Assembly (NCBI GenBank): GCA_028023455.1
Contig: JAQFVV010012434.1
Coordinates: forward strand, 5,112,264-5,176,263
Length of the DNA: 64,000 nucleotides
Reading direction: 5' to 3'
Source: Epiperipatus broadwayi
Lineage: Eukaryota > Onychophora > Udeonychophora > Euonychophora > Peripatidae
Shown: in pieces, positions 50,031 to 61,058 of the stretch
Layout of the letters: each line of letters opens with the position of its first letter
Numbering within the stretch: the first letter of the stretch is position 1
Notes under the pieces: generated by a model
The model's database searches: none
What the model saw: the letters and a program-made list of their open reading frames with translations, nothing else
What the model was told of the DNA's origin: nothing
Made by a program: the position numbers and the translations under genes

Positions 50031-51514
50031 TTTAACTTCTTACTATTAGTTTTATTAGCTGGTCTCTTCAATATGGTAGTTATACCACTTGTAGAAGGCT
50101 GATTTTGCAAATCATCACTTCTATCTCTATTTGTATTATACTGTACAGTTTTCTTAACATATGGAGACATTCTATTTCTACCTTTATAACTAAAACTTCT
50201 CTTAAAGCCTCCAGGAGATTTTAATCCAGTATTAATACTAAGACTTGCTAATGGGTAATTATTTTTATCCCTATTTACCCTAAACTTATTATCAATAGAT
50301 AACTCTGCTACTTCCAGAGCATCTAATATTTCGGAAACTTCCTCAATTGTCCCACGGTCAGCAGCTATTAACAACTGTTCCACATGCTTTGGTAAGTTGT
50401 GTCTAACTATTCTGACAATTTGTCCCTCCGACAATGGACAAGCAGTCAAAGTCTTCAAACGAACGGCTTGACTTCGGAAAAAACTGGTGTAGCTGCCTTT
50501 GCTAACTTGGTACTTATCTTGGGTAATTTGATACCGAATGCAATCCTGTTTGTCGGAGTTCCAAAAGCTCCCGACAATAAAACATTTGAAATCACCATAC
50601 GTCATGGGTTTCTCGAACAGAGATTGCCACCAATCTTTAGCTACTCCGTATAAATGATTGCTGCACACAGCTACTTTCTCCTTTTCAGACAAAGAACATA
50701 TCGAAAACAATTCATCTAGATTGTTTAGAAACTCCGAGGGGTTTTCCATGTATTCCCCTTTAAATGGTTTAACTTTCATAAACCTTAAGGCCATAGAATT
50801 ATTTGAACTACCCTCATGACTAATTACTTCTCTAGTTGGTCTATTGTCAATTTCCTTCACAAGAGTATTGTCTGACTGATTATTATTATTACTACTTGGC
50901 TTAATTAACTCTATATTATTCATTTGTGAAGAATCAACATAGTCAACATATGCTTTACTACTTATTTTTCCGGTAAACATTTCTGCCTTGGCATTACATA
51001 TACTTTTCATTTCCATTTGATCATATACTTGCTGAAATTTTCCTTCTAAGTCCATCTGTTCAAGCACTTGCTTCACATACCCTTTTTGCTCTTTTCTGAA
51101 CTCATCTAGATTCTTGTCTAAAATTTCTTTATAACTGTTATTACTTTGTTCTATCATTCCTGCATGATCCTTTATATCCTTCTGAATACGCTTTATATTT
51201 TCTCCAACTTTCGATCGATATTTATTTTCATCGACCTTTTTAACATCTATACTCTTAAATTTCTCTACTAATTCCTGCTCTATTTCATTTTTTATGTCCC
51301 TTTTTGTCTGAATTATAGCACTCTTAACATCTTTGATATCTTCATTAAGATTACTAACTTGGTTCTTAACATCACCAATTTCAATATTAACTTTTAATTT
51401 ATAATCCTCAATTTTTGAGGTTAAATTATTATTATTGATTTTACATTGATCAATAGATTCAGCTATTTGATCTTTTAGACCTTTTATTGTGTTTTCTGAA
51501 AACTCATGAAATTC
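50027..51514 (-). CDS. gag: Gypsy Gag, main part (capsid-like domain)
   Basis: The frame is open from at least 51514 to the stop at 50027-50029, with an internal ATG at 51157. The first ~120 codons continue a helical, charged coiled-coil-like segment. A Retrotrans_gag-like capsid domain follows: VKPFKGEYMENPSEFL, then VAKDWWQSLF, then FFRSQAVRLKTL and VEQLLIAAD, matching the WW...F and hydrophobic pattern of Ty3/Gypsy capsids. The C-terminus is basic (KRSFSYKGRNRMSPYVKK and similar) and lacks a CCHC zinc knuckle, so RNA binding may rely on the basic tail. The internal ATG may not be the true start: upstream coding continues across a single-base frame break into 52143-51514. Confidence 0.8.
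   Translation of the reverse strand, partial: EFHEFSENTIKGLKDQIAESIDQCKINNNNLTSKIEDYKLKVNIEIGDVKNQVSNLNEDIKDVKSAIIQTKRDIKNEIEQELVEKFKSIDVKKVDENKYRSKVGENIKRIQKDIKDHAGMIEQSNNSYKEILDKNLDEFRKEQKGYVKQVLEQMDLEGKFQQVYDQMEMKSICNAKAEMFTGKISSKAYVDYVDSSQMNNIELIKPSSNNNNQSDNTLVKEIDNRPTREVISHEGSSNNSMALRFMKVKPFKGEYMENPSEFLNNLDELFSICSLSEKEKVAVCSNHLYGVAKDWWQSLFEKPMTYGDFKCFIVGSFWNSDKQDCIRYQITQDKYQVSKGSYTSFFRSQAVRLKTLTACPLSEGQIVRIVRHNLPKHVEQLLIAADRGTIEEVSEILDALEVAELSIDNKFRVNRDKNNYPLASLSINTGLKSPGGFKRSFSYKGRNRMSPYVKKTVQYNTNRDRSDDLQNQPSTSGITTILKRPANKTNSKKLN
50030..50036 (-). promoter_or_regulatory. Candidate -1 ribosomal frameshift heptamer (G UUA AAU)
   Basis: In the gag frame the last codons read AAG UUA AAU UAG. 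A -1 slip on UUA AAU moves the ribosome exactly into the pol frame just before the stop. The related heptamer GUUAAAC is used by some nidoviruses. A stop of the -1 frame lies only a few codons upstream, which narrows the crossover to this spot. Confidence 0.6.
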
Positions 51515-52143
51515 TTTTTTAGCCTTTCTTGATTTCTATCATCAACTTTTAGTATTTCTAATTTTAAAGACTCAATTACTTCTTCATTCTTATCAAATCT
51601 TATATCTATATTATCCATTTTTATATTTATATTTTTTATCTCGTTCCTAATAGAATTATTATCTTCTTTTAAAGAATCTAATTTAAGACTATTTTTATAA
51701 CTCTCCTCTTTTATTTCTTCTTTTAAAGACTTATTTTCCTCTTTCATTTCTTCTTTTAAAGAATCTAATTTTATATTATTATCTTCTTTCATTTTTTCCA
51801 TATTTATACTCATATTTTTCATACCTTCTTTTAAAGAATCAAATCTAATATTATTATCCTCTTTAATAGAATTAACAATACTTTGACTCATTAACTCAAA
51901 ATGTTTCATAATGTCAGACATTGAAAAGTTATCTACTCCTTCCTTAGTTTTTACTACTTCTCTGTCTGTTGTTTTAAAAATTATCTCTTCTTCCTCCTCT
52001 ATTTCACCATCCATATTTTGAGTTTTTTCTAATATTATTTCTGAATTTGCTGATTTTTCTATTGCTCTGCTCTCCCCACAACTATTATCTTCTACAACAA
52101 AATTTGACATTTCAACTCCTAAATCTTTATCCCAATTATTCAT
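51484..52143 (-). CDS. gag: Gypsy Gag N-terminal part: long coiled coil
   Basis: 219 codons starting MNNWDKDLGVEMS and rich in K, E, D, N and L with heptad spacing. The phrase LDSLKE(E/D) recurs at least twice and related SLKE units four to five times (about 51675-51850), so the coil is internally repetitive. This frame ends at 51484, but the more plausible continuation is a one-base shift at the A-run (51515-51520), after which the frame of the capsid part is open with the same coiled-coil character. I read this as the N-terminus of Gag. A separate small coiled-coil protein is the alternative. The start is the only ATG of the frame near its 5' end. Confidence 0.65.
   Translation of the reverse strand: MNNWDKDLGVEMSNFVVEDNSCGESRAIEKSANSEIILEKTQNMDGEIEEEEEIIFKTTDREVVKTKEGVDNFSMSDIMKHFELMSQSIVNSIKEDNNIRFDSLKEGMKNMSINMEKMKEDNNIKLDSLKEEMKEENKSLKEEIKEESYKNSLKLDSLKEDNNSIRNEIKNINIKMDNIDIRFDKNEEVIESLKLEILKVDDRNQERLKKNFMSFQKTQ
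51514..51520 (-). promoter_or_regulatory. A_AAA_AAG heptamer at the gag frame break
   Basis: In the upstream frame the codons are CUA AAA AAG. This is a textbook -1 slippery heptamer and a -1 slip enters exactly the frame that continues Gag. It is equally explained by loss of one A from the run. Confidence 0.4.
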
Positions 52144-52841
52144 TTTTTGATATTTTTTTAAAATTCAATCCTAACAATATGCAGTACTTATTATTTTATA
52201 CTTTTTTAAAAATACAATTCCCCATCAACCTTCCCATCTCCACTCAACTCACTTTTACAACTAATCATATAATAGTATCCTCAAAAACTCTACATTACTT
52301 ACTATTAAATAATTATATAAATTTCAACAACAAAATTGTGTCATATCATTTATTTTTACACCTATGACCCACAGACAATTTGCACATAATATATAATATT
52401 AAATATCCATTTAAAATATTTCAAGAATTGATATGGTCATATTATAATATAATTATTTGCCACATTTCTATAATTTATTGTTTTATTAACTTAAAATCAA
52501 CATAGTATTTAACTTCAAAGAATAATCATATTACAGATACCACATGAAAATATAATACTCTACTAATAAAATTTTTATTTTAATTTTATTTTAATTTTAT
52601 AATCAACATCTAATCAATTATAAATATTATTATAAAATACTAATTATACTTATCACTTTATTCTCCTAACATATACTAATCCTAAAATTATATATCTTAA
52701 TCCCTAATTAAATATTTAGCCTTAAAACGTTGTGGCCAAAAACTTTCTTGACCACCTATCGGGCTGATAAAATTGTAACTTTAACATATCAAACCGATAA
52801 CGTTTGAACATCTAAATCCTACTTAAACATATCATGCCAAT
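52144..52841 (-). other. Gypsy 5' leader
   Basis: Untranslated stretch between the PBS candidate and the gag ATG. Near the PBS end it holds a short degenerate tandem: AACGTTAT(T/C)GG... followed by GATATGTT occurs twice (about 52820-52847 and 52780-52805), and a third AACGTT lies near 52727. Confidence 0.55.
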
Positions 52842-52855
52842 AACGTTGAGCGCCA
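52842..52855 (-). promoter_or_regulatory. Primer-binding-site candidate (tRNA-Lys-like)
   Basis: On - the sequence TGGCGCTCAACGTT differs at one of the first 13 positions from the complement of a typical animal tRNA-Lys(CUU) 3' end (TGGCGCCCAACGT). It starts 16 nt inside the LTR edge, a wider gap than usual. Confidence 0.55.
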
Positions 52856-52871
52856 AAATCTTCCTACCCTT

Positions 52872-55508
52872 TGTACCCTTACTTCTGGATATATAAAATA
52901 GTTTAAAATACAACTAGCTCAGTTACATTATTATGCTTCATTAAAATTTGCATATCTATCTTTAATATACTTTTATATTATCATATCTTAATTAAATTTA
53001 TTATCAATCATCAAAATCAATATAGTTCTAGATTATATTAATTAAATAAGTATTTATAAAATTATGAGACTGTGAAGTAAAGTTACAAAGTAATAAGCAG
53101 ATTTACACTGAGTCAATATCTCCCAAGATACTGTCTCAATGGCATAAGAATACTACCCCTACCTTATCACCTTACCACTACATCTATAGCATTCTTATGG
53201 CTTTTTAAATGAAATAAATTATCTTTAATAATACTAAAATAATTCCTAACTTTTAACTTAAAATATAATTAAATAATCTCAGGTTCTTCTAAGTTTTAAA
53301 ATAATAATAATTCATGTAAATAAGTATGATGTGGGATTTTATATCAAACTTAAATACACCTAACTTATTTTAATAATAATAATAAATAATAATCTTAAAG
53401 TGTAATTTAATCTCATCTATTTCTATGATATAATCAATCATTAAATGAATAAACAATCATATGTATATCTTTTATTTCATATGGTATCTTCATTTTAAAA
53501 TAGATCAAAATCTTATACTTAATAATCTGTGGCAATAAACAATACTGTATTCTTATAATGTGCATTATAATCATCTTATGACCATTGTAATATTTATGTT
53601 CATGTCAATCAATTCTTATAAAATAATGTTAAGCAAATATGGTATTCAATTCTAAGTAATAATAACAAATTCAATTTTGTGCAAATATTATGTTTATTTC
53701 AAATCATCTGATGTCAAAATGCTGTGGTGAAAAATAATGAAACTCGACACACTTTTAAAACAAATTAACAAATTTATTTACAATAACTTCAAATAAAATT
53801 TATTTACACTATTTACAGTTTATAATTTATGACAACAAATAAAAAAAAAATAAGAAATACAAATATAAGAGGCTTACACTGTTATTAACTTATGTACTTA
53901 ATAAGCAATTACACATTCCTTCAAATGCTATATTAATATGATTACAGTGTGTTTTTCTTAAACTTAGATTTTAAATAAATAGTTGTACTTTAATTACTAC
54001 AAATAACAATATGTCAAGACTATTTATGTAGCATGTGTACATAATGTAGCTCTACTAATTAAATAGCTACATTAATTAAGTATTACCATTTATAATGTAT
54101 TATCATGTATTCACTTTATTACTAGCATTGCTTAATATCTGTATATAAAATCAATATCTCTTTATAATGTAAAACGAATGATTGGCTATAATTATATTCC
54201 ACCTAATGTAATTCCTGTTATATGTTTTATAAAATATGCATTCTATATCTGTATTATTCAAACATTAATATTTAAATCATTTATCAATTTTAAATTCATA
54301 AAACATTACATTAGATAAATTTTATGATTCCTTTCTGTGTAAAATCATTATTTTACCCTATGTGCTTTACTAACCTTTCTAATAAATTTCTATCTATAAA
54401 ACATATTCTAAACTCATTTAAAACATTTTCCGGAAAACAAATATCAACTTCAAATAAAATATTCATTATCCAAATTACTCATACTATATTGTCTATACTT
54501 AGTAAACTTTTCAATCTAAATATAGGCTTCTACTCATAACGTAACTTAACTTATTCAATAAACAAAATACACAAAAATATAGACTTTTAAAATCCTTTTC
54601 TGACTTGCAAAAATAAAATAATTATTAAGATAAATAATAAACATCATTTTAATACTAAGCATAAATAAAAATATCAAAATTATTTACGAAAGAATCATAT
54701 AATTATTTCTAAGCTTTTACATAATGTTGTATCATGTTTATATTATAAATTAAAAATTATGCATATTTTAATAAAGTTTGTTGTCAATATAATGTATGTG
54801 TTTTCATAATATATTTATCCATTCATTCTACAACAACATAATATTCAGTTGATCTAAAGAAAAACATATTAAATTCATTAAAAATCATTATACAATATTT
54901 TTACCATAATAATAATATTGTCCATTCTGCTATCCAGTATTCTTCGGAATTTGCAGCTTCATAAAATAAAAATCATTCACATTTTCACTCATAAACATTC
55001 ATTAGAATATTCCGTGTTATATTAATTATAAAAATAAGTTTATGTAATTAATTATTATATTATTTTTAAGTTACTATTTAATAAATGTACCTAACCTACT
55101 TTTTAAGAGTTTAATAATATTTAAATTTTATGTTAAATAAATAAAATAAAATCATATTACATAGTCCAGCGTCGATTTTTGTCCTACCATAAAAGTTCTA
55201 ACAAATATCCTCCATATAAAGTCAATAAAACACTATTTCCTGTTCCGTTGTATCACGTGTTTCTTGAAAGTTTATAATAAAAAAAATGATAACGTTCTTT
55301 TTTTAAAAAAAAATAAGTTCCAATAAGAAAACAAATAAAATTAAAATAGTTTATAAGTTCTCTGGATCCAGTTCTTCATAGATTATTATTTAAAAGTTAT
55401 TGTTTCAAAACTAAGTTATAGTTTATAAAATTATCCTTAAATTGATTTTAAATTAACTTGGCTTGGCTTGGCTTAGTTTAATTTAATTTGGATATCCATG
55501 TATTACTT
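52872..55508 (-). repeat. Gypsy 5' LTR (right side), truncated by the scaffold gap
   Basis: Aligns with 41693-44334 from TGTACCC onward with about 1.5 percent substitutions plus small indels, until the N run. The element-sense start of this LTR (right edge) and the right target duplication are missing. The open frame at 54324-54539 repeats the one in the left LTR. Confidence 0.9.
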
Positions 55509-56008
55509 NNNNNNNNNNNNNNNNNNNNNNNNNNNNNNNNNNNNNNNNNNNNNNNNNNNNNNNNNNNNNNNNNNNNNNNNNNNNNNNNNNNNNNNNNNNN
55601 NNNNNNNNNNNNNNNNNNNNNNNNNNNNNNNNNNNNNNNNNNNNNNNNNNNNNNNNNNNNNNNNNNNNNNNNNNNNNNNNNNNNNNNNNNNNNNNNNNNN
55701 NNNNNNNNNNNNNNNNNNNNNNNNNNNNNNNNNNNNNNNNNNNNNNNNNNNNNNNNNNNNNNNNNNNNNNNNNNNNNNNNNNNNNNNNNNNNNNNNNNNN
55801 NNNNNNNNNNNNNNNNNNNNNNNNNNNNNNNNNNNNNNNNNNNNNNNNNNNNNNNNNNNNNNNNNNNNNNNNNNNNNNNNNNNNNNNNNNNNNNNNNNNN
55901 NNNNNNNNNNNNNNNNNNNNNNNNNNNNNNNNNNNNNNNNNNNNNNNNNNNNNNNNNNNNNNNNNNNNNNNNNNNNNNNNNNNNNNNNNNNNNNNNNNNN
56001 NNNNNNNN
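55509..56008. other. Assembly gap, exactly 500 N
   Basis: A round-number run of N, typical of a scaffold join of unknown size. All open frames spanning it are artefacts. Confidence 0.98.
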
Positions 56009-56134
56009 TGGTGGATCCTGGTTGGCATTTTCTAAATATGTCAATCTGATACTTGCTTTGTTTAATCATAATTATTTATTTCCATAAATAAAATTGTGTA
56101 TATATATAAATGCATTGGTATATTTAAAAAAAAA

Positions 56135-56530
56135 CTTTTTTGAGTCATACTATGTATTAGTTTTTTGTGCAGAGAAATTATTCTATCCAGCATACAAAGA
56201 ATCCTGCTTAAATTTTTCAACAAAGTCTTCATCCACTGAAACAGAAAATTCCTTTGATGAATTATGTTGCCAATGTTTTGACAAAATCACATTCACCTTC
56301 ATCAAGGCTAAGGATGCAATGGAGAATTGTTGTGTTCATTACAGCCATAGCTTTGACAAATATTAATGTAATTTCATTGAAATATTGGTGAACTAATTCA
56401 GTAAAAAAAAATTCAGTTTCAGTGAGAGAAGACCTTATTGAAGAATTGAAAAATTTACCTAGAATTCTTTGTATAAAGATGGAATAATTTCTGTACACAA
56501 AAAACTAATATATGGTTCGACCCAAAAATG
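56135..56530. mobile_element. Palindromic MITE-like element, duplicate copy
   Basis: Counterpart of 35131-35526, also 396 bp, with one visible base difference (TGTTGCC for TGTTTCC). Confidence 0.7.
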
Positions 56531-57814
56531 TTTTTATTTTTATCTTATAACCTGTGAAAATCTGCATTATAATATTGGTATATACTGTATGTACAAAATA
56601 CAAAAAAATTACTTACAAATTTATAATTGTTTTTTTTAATATTAAAAAATTATATCTATCATTTGTAATTTAACAAATGTGAGGAGATAAAAAATGCTTA
56701 TGTGTTAACATGAAATATTATACACAATTACTTTCAAAAAATATGTAATTCCATTACATTTATCTATTTTTCTATATTAATTGTAATAAATTAATAAATG
56801 CTTAAATATAAATATTTAAATATTTAAAGGGCTTAAACTAGTTTAAGTAAAAACAAATTGTATGATTAATTCTATAAGTAATATGTATTCTAAAGAGAAA
56901 ACATTCTTCTTTTAGACCAAAATGTTTCTTTGTTACATCAAAAGTTTTATGTTTTTGTCAAAGTCAGAAATCAGTTAATTGAAATATTTGTATCAGGGAC
57001 TGTTTTCATATTTGATTTTAAATAATTTTCATTATTTCCAAAAATTTTCAGTATTTCCAAAAAATTTTAATCATTTCAAATTTTGTTTTAAATAATTACA
57101 CCCTTATCCTGGTTAGAATATAAAATGCATTGCCTCACATAAAAAATAAAAAATTATAATGAGTTCCTATGGTAATAAAATTAATTCATTACTTTACATT
57201 CAAAAATATATAAAAATTTAATTAAAAAATAAAGCATAAATTAAAATAAGTGTTAATTAATCATTAAATATTTTTACTAAGCATATTATGTAATATTGTG
57301 GAAAGAAACTATTCTTTACACATGCACTATAAAATTCAAGCCTTAATTTAAAAATGGTCACTAAATTGTTGACTCATTTAAAGAATAAGCTCTAAGCATA
57401 GGTAGACCCCTTATGTTTTTAAAACATTGATGAGAGAATGCATGTCTATTACATAGTGCATGTGTGAAGAGTAGTTTTTTTTTCATAATATACATTATTA
57501 ACTATTGAATACGCACATTATTTAATAGAATTGCTATAGACTGAGTGAGTGTACTATATAAAATCATTTCAGTAGCTTTAATTTTTAAAACTATATTAAA
57601 AAATTATAATTTTTTGATTGCCAAAATGCTATTTTATTTCTTAAGTAGAAAAGAATATTTTCTAATGCACCATTCATTAAATTAAAGTAATGCATAAAAA
57701 AAGACTAACATTTTAAAAATGTCTAACCAATAAAACATTGAAGTGATTTTGCACCATTTTTTTTAAAATAATAGCACTTCATAAATTGTATTTACTTTAT
57801 ATAAATGCAATAAG

Positions 57815-58687
57815 AATGACAGCCTGTTAAGCTAATTGCGCAGACGCTGTGAGAATGTTATTAATAAATGAATACCTTCGAACAACCACATGATATAGTA
57901 TTTGTATAAGAGTAAAAAGGAATCCTCTTACCCTTACGACTCAAATGTTTATATATGAGCAAATCTAAAGTAGTTGTAATGAAGGCGTGACCACATAATA
58001 GTCACTTTAAATTACTATATATAATGTCTGTATGAATGACGCCGATGAAATTTACTAGAATTTACTAAACGCCACTTTAAACAAAACTAAATCATATACA
58101 TGAATAAGCATTTATTTTATAACATCTTGCAGGCGATTATAATTATGATAGAATGACAGCCTGTTAAGCTAATTGCGCAGACGCTGTGAGAATGTTATTA
58201 ATAAATGAATACCTTCGAACAACCACATGATATAGTATTTGTATAAGAGTAAAAAGGAATCCTCTTACCCTTACGACTCAAATGTTTATATATGAGCAAA
58301 TCTAAAGTAGTTGTAACGAAGGCGTGACCACATAATAGTCACTTTAAATTACTATATATAATGTCTGTATGAATGACGCCGATGAAATTTACTAGAATTT
58401 ACTAAATGCCACTCTAAACGAAACTAAATCATATACATGAATAAGCATTTATTTTAAAGTGACTATTATGTGGTCACGCCTTCGTTACAACTACTTTAGA
58501 TTTGCTCATATATAAACATTTGAGTCGTAAGGGTAAGAGGATTACTTTTTATTCTTATACAAATACTATATCATGTGGTTGTTCGAAGGTATTCATTTAT
58601 TAATAACATTCTCACAGCATCTGCGCAATTAGCTTAACAGGCTGTCATTCTATCGTAATTATAATCGCACGCAATAAAATAAATGCT
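57815..58687. mobile_element. 873-bp composite insertion: tandem plus inverted 337-bp units
   Basis: Absent from copy 1. Flanked by an identical 15-bp sequence (57800-57814 and 58688-58702, TATAAATGCAATAAG) that occurs once, with one base difference, at the uninterrupted site in copy 1. Unit 1 (57815-58151) starts AATGACAGCCTGTTAAGC; unit 2 starts at 58152 and breaks off near 58455; then an inverted partial unit runs to 58687. Units are nearly identical to each other. It is not coding and has higher GC than its surroundings. Confidence 0.85.
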
Positions 58688-59064
58688 TATAAATGCAATA
58701 AGTTAAATAAAAAAAATTTATAAAGATACATAATGCACAGTTGATTGCTGAAGTTTTAATAATAATTATTATTAAATATTTTTTAAGTTTGCTGCTAGTA
58801 TAAGTATTTTTTAATGGACACTATTTTTTTGGACTATCAGAAACAAATTATGAGATGATTGATTTAAAATTGACAAAGTTGATTATTAACTACATAATGC
58901 ATAAAATCATTTTTTTCTCTCCCCCCTTTTCAAAATTATTTATAATTGCAATGAATCCAATTATTATTAACAAATTGTTTGCCACAAGCAAAATAACATT
59001 CATAAGAATTATAATTTTGGAATATCAAAGATTATGAGATTGACCTAAATTGTGCAATTTTTTA

Positions 59065-59630
59065 ACTTAAATTTAGTAACTTACCTATATAAATGCAGGT
59101 TTTAGCCTGTGCAATGTATTAATTTGTATAAATAGTGTATAAAAGGTCTGCCCATCCCTCACATATATATGTATAAATGAATTATTTTCCTGTACATGAG
59201 GGGTCAGAATGACTAATATGTCAACATGGGTAGGATGACAACCTTGGCACTAACAAGGGCTTTCAATGTTCCATCATCATATTTTCAATGAAATGAAAGG
59301 CTGAAGAGTTGTGAGTTGGGATAGTTTTAAGCCTCTCCATTAAAGTATGAAGATTGGCTATCTTAATATAAAGCTGAGCACTGATTATATATATGTGTGA
59401 GGATAGTAATCTGGACCAACTGATGATTTCTGGTTTGGCATGAAATGCATCTGTTGGTGATTATTTGTCTTTTCAACATGTGTGTGATCAGGTGGGTCAG
59501 CAATTTGAGATGGAACTGAGAGTAGTGGGTCATGTGAAAATCTGAGTTCGAATCCTGCCTATGTTACATATATAAATGCAGGTTTTAGCCTGTGCAATGT
59601 ATTAACTTAAATTTAGTAACTTTTTATCGT
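59065..59630 (+). mobile_element. Retroposed SINE-like element, duplicate copy
   Basis: Counterpart of 37145-37705 with the same flanking AACTTAAATTTAGTAACTT and terminal direct repeats. This element region has more substitutions between the copies than its neighbours. Confidence 0.7.
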
Positions 59631-60402
59631 ATAAAGTTGATTTTTTTTCTTTTTCTATTCTCAAAATAATTTATAATTATGATGATTACAATTACAATTA
59701 AAGCATTTTCTGCCACAAAAAAAAATAATGTTTATAAGAATAATAAACCATATTGATTGAGTGTATATATTTATTTTATCTAATGTACACATTTTAAAAT
59801 TTATTACTAATACACTATTGTTATACATGATCAAAGTATATTTTGAGTAGTTATTGTATTGAATAAAACTGGCAATTTTTTATGCTTTTGTAGACATTAA
59901 TGATGAAAATGTTTGTTTTTTTTTAAATTTGGATATCACAAATTAAAACACTTGCAATAACATGAGATTAAAGTCAAATAAAATATATTAATTGTATTTA
60001 AATTTTATAACAAAAACTTAATATTGGATATTTTATGATGAATAAACTCTATATTGTATTGTGCATTTTTAGTATCAAAGTTTGCCATTTTACTTTTGGA
60101 GCACAAAGCTTTAGTGATGTCATTATTCTATGATGTTATTAATCTTCCAAAATTTAGATAAAAAAATGTCAGTTTTTTTTTTAAAAAAATTTGATTTTTT
60201 TAAAGCATTGGAATAATGAATAATCAATTGTAAATCAAAATAGTGAATACAAATTGATGATGATCACTATGGGGTATTATTGCATAAAAGTTCATCATTA
60301 ACCAGGTAAAGATGTATATATGTAAATATTGTTTCTTTTAACTTCTATTTTCTCTTAATTACATATGCATGCACATATTGCATTAGGTACCATGAGACAA
60401 AT

Positions 60403-60404
<2 letters not shown>

Positions 60405-60454
<50 letters not shown>
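60405..60454. repeat. (TA)n microsatellite, expanded in copy 2
   Basis: About 25 units against about 10 at the same place in copy 1 (38490-38508). Confidence 0.95.
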
Positions 60455-60457
<3 letters not shown>

Positions 60458-61058
60458 TGGAAGAATAAATATTATAAAAGTTGTCTCACTTAGTAAAAAT
60501 AATGCAGGTGAGATGAAACTTATAGAATATATGTATTATATTAACTTTACTTAGGTAAAAAAAGATGCATTATTATGTTCTAACAGTCATTTTCTCATGT
60601 GTTTACTGTAATGAAGAATATAGTTAGATTCACAGTATGATATAAAATAGAAAGGATATTTAATGGTTATCTACAAAATTTTTGATTATCCAATGATTGC
60701 ATGTATTCATCATTTTGTATCATTGTTAGAACATGAAAAACAATTTTTGCTAATAAACATTCAGGAAGATTATATTTGTATTATTTATTGATGAGTTTTA
60801 AAAATCAATTAGACAATAAATTTCTGGATTTTTTTTATAGATATTTCTAAATTACTAAAATGTATAATTATGCATTATCTTAATGAAACATGATCATAGG
60901 ATTATCAATAAAATACACAACAATGTGAGCTATAAAGATGTGATAATATAAAATAGAAGTGACTAACTATCATAAGTAATGTTTTTGCAGCACAAAAAAA
61001 TTTATTGAATAAAACGGATCAATCATTAATGATAATTTAAATAATTATCAATAATTAA

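Larger units (their letters stand above)
41693..55508 (-). mobile_element. Ty3/Gypsy LTR retrotransposon, nearly complete, 5' LTR cut by gap
   Basis: Direct terminal repeats begin with the same TGTACCCTTACTTCTGG at 41693 and 52872. Between them, on -, lie gag, protease, RT, RNase H and integrase in Ty3/Gypsy order. The polypurine tract and primer-binding-site candidate sit at the expected inner LTR edges. The internal region is 6.93 kb, and if the right LTR is as long as the left the element was about 15.4 kb. No env-like frame was seen in the 0.8 kb after pol. It was inserted into an RTE-like relic; the matching empty site is near 63899. LTRs differ at about 1.5 percent by eye, so insertion is fairly recent. 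Confidence 0.9.

Noticed and set aside
55478-56087. Open frames across the N run
   Set aside because: Artefacts of unknown bases in the scaffold gap.
58000-58110. Hammerhead-like CCGATGA in the 337-bp unit
   Set aside because: The core would need CTGATGA and a GAAA with flanking stems; these are not present, so no ribozyme is called.
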